Shown here: one piece after another, positions 62,396 to 64,000 of the stretch | How the letters are laid out: each line of letters starts with the position of its first letter | Position numbering within the stretch: position 1 is the first letter of the stretch | Source: Desulfobacterales bacterium | GTDB lineage: Bacteria > Desulfobacterota > Desulfobacteria > Desulfobacterales > JAHEIW01 | DNA: 64,000 bases | Direction of reading: 5' to 3' | NCBI GenBank assembly: GCA_030066985.1 | Contig: JASJAN010000009.1 | Coordinates: 1-64,000 of the forward strand | The notes under the pieces: model-generated | The model's database searches: none | Told to the model about the DNA's origin: nothing | Seen by the model: only the letters and a program-made list of their open reading frames with translations | Translations under genes and position numbers: made by a program

Positions 62396-62899
62396 TTAAT
62401 TTGACTTTTTGAGGAACTTGATTTTGTCGTCTTCTTCGTCCGATTCTTTGATACCCTCTTTTCCGATTTCGAGTAATCTCGAGTGGGCTTCGATAATCGA
62501 ACTGATCTGGACTTCAATTTGCATGCGCTGCCGCTTCAACTCTGAGATATCCTCGTGCAGTTGCGCTAAGCGATTGTGCGCTTTATTGAGGATCTTTTCA
62601 GCCTTGACTTCAGCTTCAGCGATGATCAGTTCGGCGGATTTGCGGGCATTGTCCTTCATTTGGTCCAATACTGTTTGAGAATTCAACAATGCTCTTTTGA
62701 AGGTCTCTTCCCGTTTTCGATATCCCTGGATTTCTAGCTCCAACCGTCGGACCTCGTCACTCAGCGTTTGATTTGATTTCTGCAAAGTTTCGAAGGTCTC
62801 TGCTATCTGCTCCAGGAAGGCATCCACCTCTCGAATGTCGAATCCGCGAAATCGGGTGTTAAACTGCTGCTGTTGGATATCAAGGGGCGTAATTTTCAT
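62396..62899 (-). CDS. DivIVA domain cell-pole/division protein
   Basis: A 167-residue coiled-coil protein. Residues 1-40 are the DivIVA membrane-binding domain (KITPLDIQQQQFNTRFRGFDIREVDAFLEQIAETF); residues 40-150 form a long coiled coil with RKREETFKRALLNSQ and AELIIAEAEVKAEKIL. DivIVA proteins bind curved membrane and place partners at poles or septa. They are best known in Gram-positives but occur in Deltaproteobacteria. It follows yggT by 22 bp on the same strand, the order of the yggT-divIVA (ylmG-ylmH-divIVA) region of other bacteria. Confidence 0.9.
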   Translation of the reverse strand: MKITPLDIQQQQFNTRFRGFDIREVDAFLEQIAETFETLQKSNQTLSDEVRRLELEIQGYRKREETFKRALLNSQTVLDQMKDNARKSAELIIAEAEVKAEKILNKAHNRLAQLHEDISELKRQRMQIEVQISSIIEAHSRLLEIGKEGIKESDEEDDKIKFLKKSN

Positions 62900-62921
62900 G
62901 GGCGTTCACCAGCCTTTCATC

Positions 62922-63221
62922 TTATCCTAAGGACTCAGCTATACCTTCCAAACTGTTGACCACAAATATTCGCAGGAAGATAATGATCAGAATCACAACA
63001 ATTGGAGAAAAATCGATCCCACCGTACATCATCGGCAATCGTTTACGAATTTGATATAGCACCGGCTCCGTTACATTATGAATAAATCGTACGATCGGAT
63101 TATAGGGATCCGGGCTTACCCATGACAATACGGCGCGGGCGATAATGATGAACATGAAGAAAACCAGCACATAGTCCACCACTGTTGCCACCGCCACTAA
63201 CAGGTTTCGCAATACGAGCAT
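62922..63221 (-). CDS. YggT (YlmG) family membrane protein
   Basis: A 99-residue protein with two hydrophobic segments (about residues 5-35 and 70-95), the YggT/YlmG layout, with the family motif WVSPDPYNPIVRFIHNVTEPVL at residues 34-55. The family is linked to division, chloroplast nucleoid and thylakoid biogenesis and to osmotic balance; the molecular role is unknown. It lies immediately upstream of divIVA (22 bp), which supports a division-related role. Confidence 0.92.
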   Translation of the reverse strand: MLVLRNLLVAVATVVDYVLVFFMFIIIARAVLSWVSPDPYNPIVRFIHNVTEPVLYQIRKRLPMMYGGIDFSPIVVILIIIFLRIFVVNSLEGIAESLG

Positions 63222-63775
63222 GATTATCCTGACCTTTTCTGTTTTGGCAATGCGTTATCCGGCGAAGTCGATTCAGGTGCTTAAAATTAAAACCATAATC
63301 CATGATAAGTCAAGATTTTTCACGCAAAATCAAAGGGTAAGACACTATATTGCCCCTGTCTGTCCGGGGGGCGCTTACTATCCCCTTGAGAAAAGATGCC
63401 GCAGCTTTATGCGATTTTGCGACGTTTGTCCGCCTGAAACTTTCCCTAATTGACAAAGAACAAGGCTTTTGGGCCATTTGATTGCACATGTAATATCGGG
63501 CTGTAACCGTCAAAACTTGAGACCGGAATCATAATTGACATGCGGCGAATTTTCAGTGTATCGATGGGATTTAGTTGATGATTATTAAGAATATCACATC
63601 CTTAACCGGATTGCAAATCCGGCGGTCAACATCGGCTTCATGGAAATAATCAGAATCGGTCGGAATGGGTGGCAATGTCAGATGGGAAACATAAGAAGGT
63701 TGGCGCAGGTTGCACGGCGCATGGGGTGCATCTTGCTATCGATCGCCGCCCCATGCGCCATGCTTTCGGTTGTAC
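63222..63775. other. gap between yggT and the ThiS/MoaD-like gene
   Basis: About 550 bp without a convincing gene; short frames here lack family resemblance and ribosome sites. An inverted repeat GGCGCATGGGG/CCCCATGCGCC (63716-63726, 63749-63759) lies just after the sulfur-carrier gene but lacks a T tract. Confidence 0.45.
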
Positions 63776-63973
63776 CTAACCGCCGGCAACCATTGGGATC
63801 AGAAAAACCTCGGCATCATCGGGGACCAATGTATGCTCGAAATTGGGCCGGGTGACATACTGGTGATTGATGCGCACCACAGCATAAGGATGGAGATCGT
63901 TGAGCTCATCGAGCAGGTCTGAAACGGTCATGCCTTCTCGCCATTCGATCTGCTTGCCGGCTACCTGAATCAT
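63776..63973 (-). CDS. ThiS/MoaD-family sulfur carrier protein
   Basis: A 65-residue beta-grasp protein ending in the Gly-Gly that is adenylated and thiocarboxylated (IPMVAGG). Start IQVAGKQIEWREGMTVSDLLDELN is typical of ThiS/MoaD. ThiS donates sulfur for the thiamine thiazole and MoaD for molybdopterin; length and sequence do not decide between them. A molybdopterin or tungstopterin role would suit the FdhA-like gene 22 kb away, but partners lie beyond the window edge. The gene is complete; its operon probably continues to the right. Confidence 0.85.
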   Translation of the reverse strand: MIQVAGKQIEWREGMTVSDLLDELNDLHPYAVVRINHQYVTRPNFEHTLVPDDAEVFLIPMVAGG

Positions 63974-64000
63974 GAATCGACACCGTTGGCGCGGAGCAAT

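Noticed and set aside
63310-63513. 67-codon minus-strand frame in the gap after yggT
   Set aside because: No ribosome site, no recognisable domain and odd composition; treated as non-coding.

Overview
The window looks like the chromosome of an anaerobic Gram-negative bacterium, most likely a Desulfobacterota (Deltaproteobacteria, Desulfobacterales-like) sulfate reducer or syntroph. This is an inference from gene content: Wood-Ljungdahl type methylene-tetrahydrofolate reductase genes (metF, metV) in one operon with NuoE/NuoF/NuoG-like subunits, anaerobic glycerol-3-phosphate dehydrogenase GlpA/GlpB, a menaquinone MenA, LolA and an MltB-type transglycosylase (outer membrane), twitching ATPases, a DUF3786-like protein and PAS/receiver regulators. 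There is no rRNA and no CRISPR; one tRNA and one SRP RNA are present.

Layout. 0-6 kb: a MarC membrane protein, a symporter fused to a periplasmic binding domain, then a small accessory patch with a SAM riboswitch that has no evident target, a short unknown ORF and a tyrosine integrase broken by a stop codon, beside tRNA-Glu. 6-13 kb: housekeeping genes (mltB-like, radA, rlmE, yebC-like, lolA, a zinc-ribbon thioredoxin). 13-28 kb: a glycerol-phosphate region made of an Fe3+/phosphonate-type ABC importer, glpQ, ugpBAEC, a DHH phosphoesterase, glpA and glpB. GlpQ would release sn-glycerol-3-phosphate, Ugp would import it, and GlpAB would oxidise it to dihydroxyacetone phosphate, delivering electrons to menaquinone. 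28-33.6 kb: an SGNH-like secreted protein with a damaged 5' end, and an ABC importer in one operon with menA.

33.8-43.6 kb is the most interesting part: a minus-strand operon reading HTH-receiver regulator, metF-like, NuoG/FdhA-like, nuoE, nuoF-gltD fusion, metV, metF. It looks like a multi-subunit methylene-tetrahydrofolate reductase with flavins, many Fe-S clusters and separate sites for NADH and NAD(P)H. The FdhA-like subunit lacks the Sec/Cys and His of formate dehydrogenases, so it is probably an electron-transfer scaffold. A PAS histidine kinase follows upstream. 46-64 kb: a ferritin-like protein, a universal stress protein, DUF3786, grpE-dnaK, a large Alu-type SRP RNA, tilS-ftsH-folP, coaX, a metallo-beta-lactamase-fold hydrolase, a zinc-ribbon/degenerate-receiver protein, two PilT-like ATPases, divIVA-yggT and a ThiS/MoaD-like sulfur carrier.

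Nearly every longer intergenic gap carries fold-back DNA. One kind is a MITE-like family with shared termini and a shared 74-bp core. The other kind consists of palindromes built from degenerate tandem short words (GGTTCA, CAGGTGTC, GAGGACGA, CACGAAG, CCAGCAGC, CGTTAGCCGG types). They are among the clearest unexplained structures in the window.
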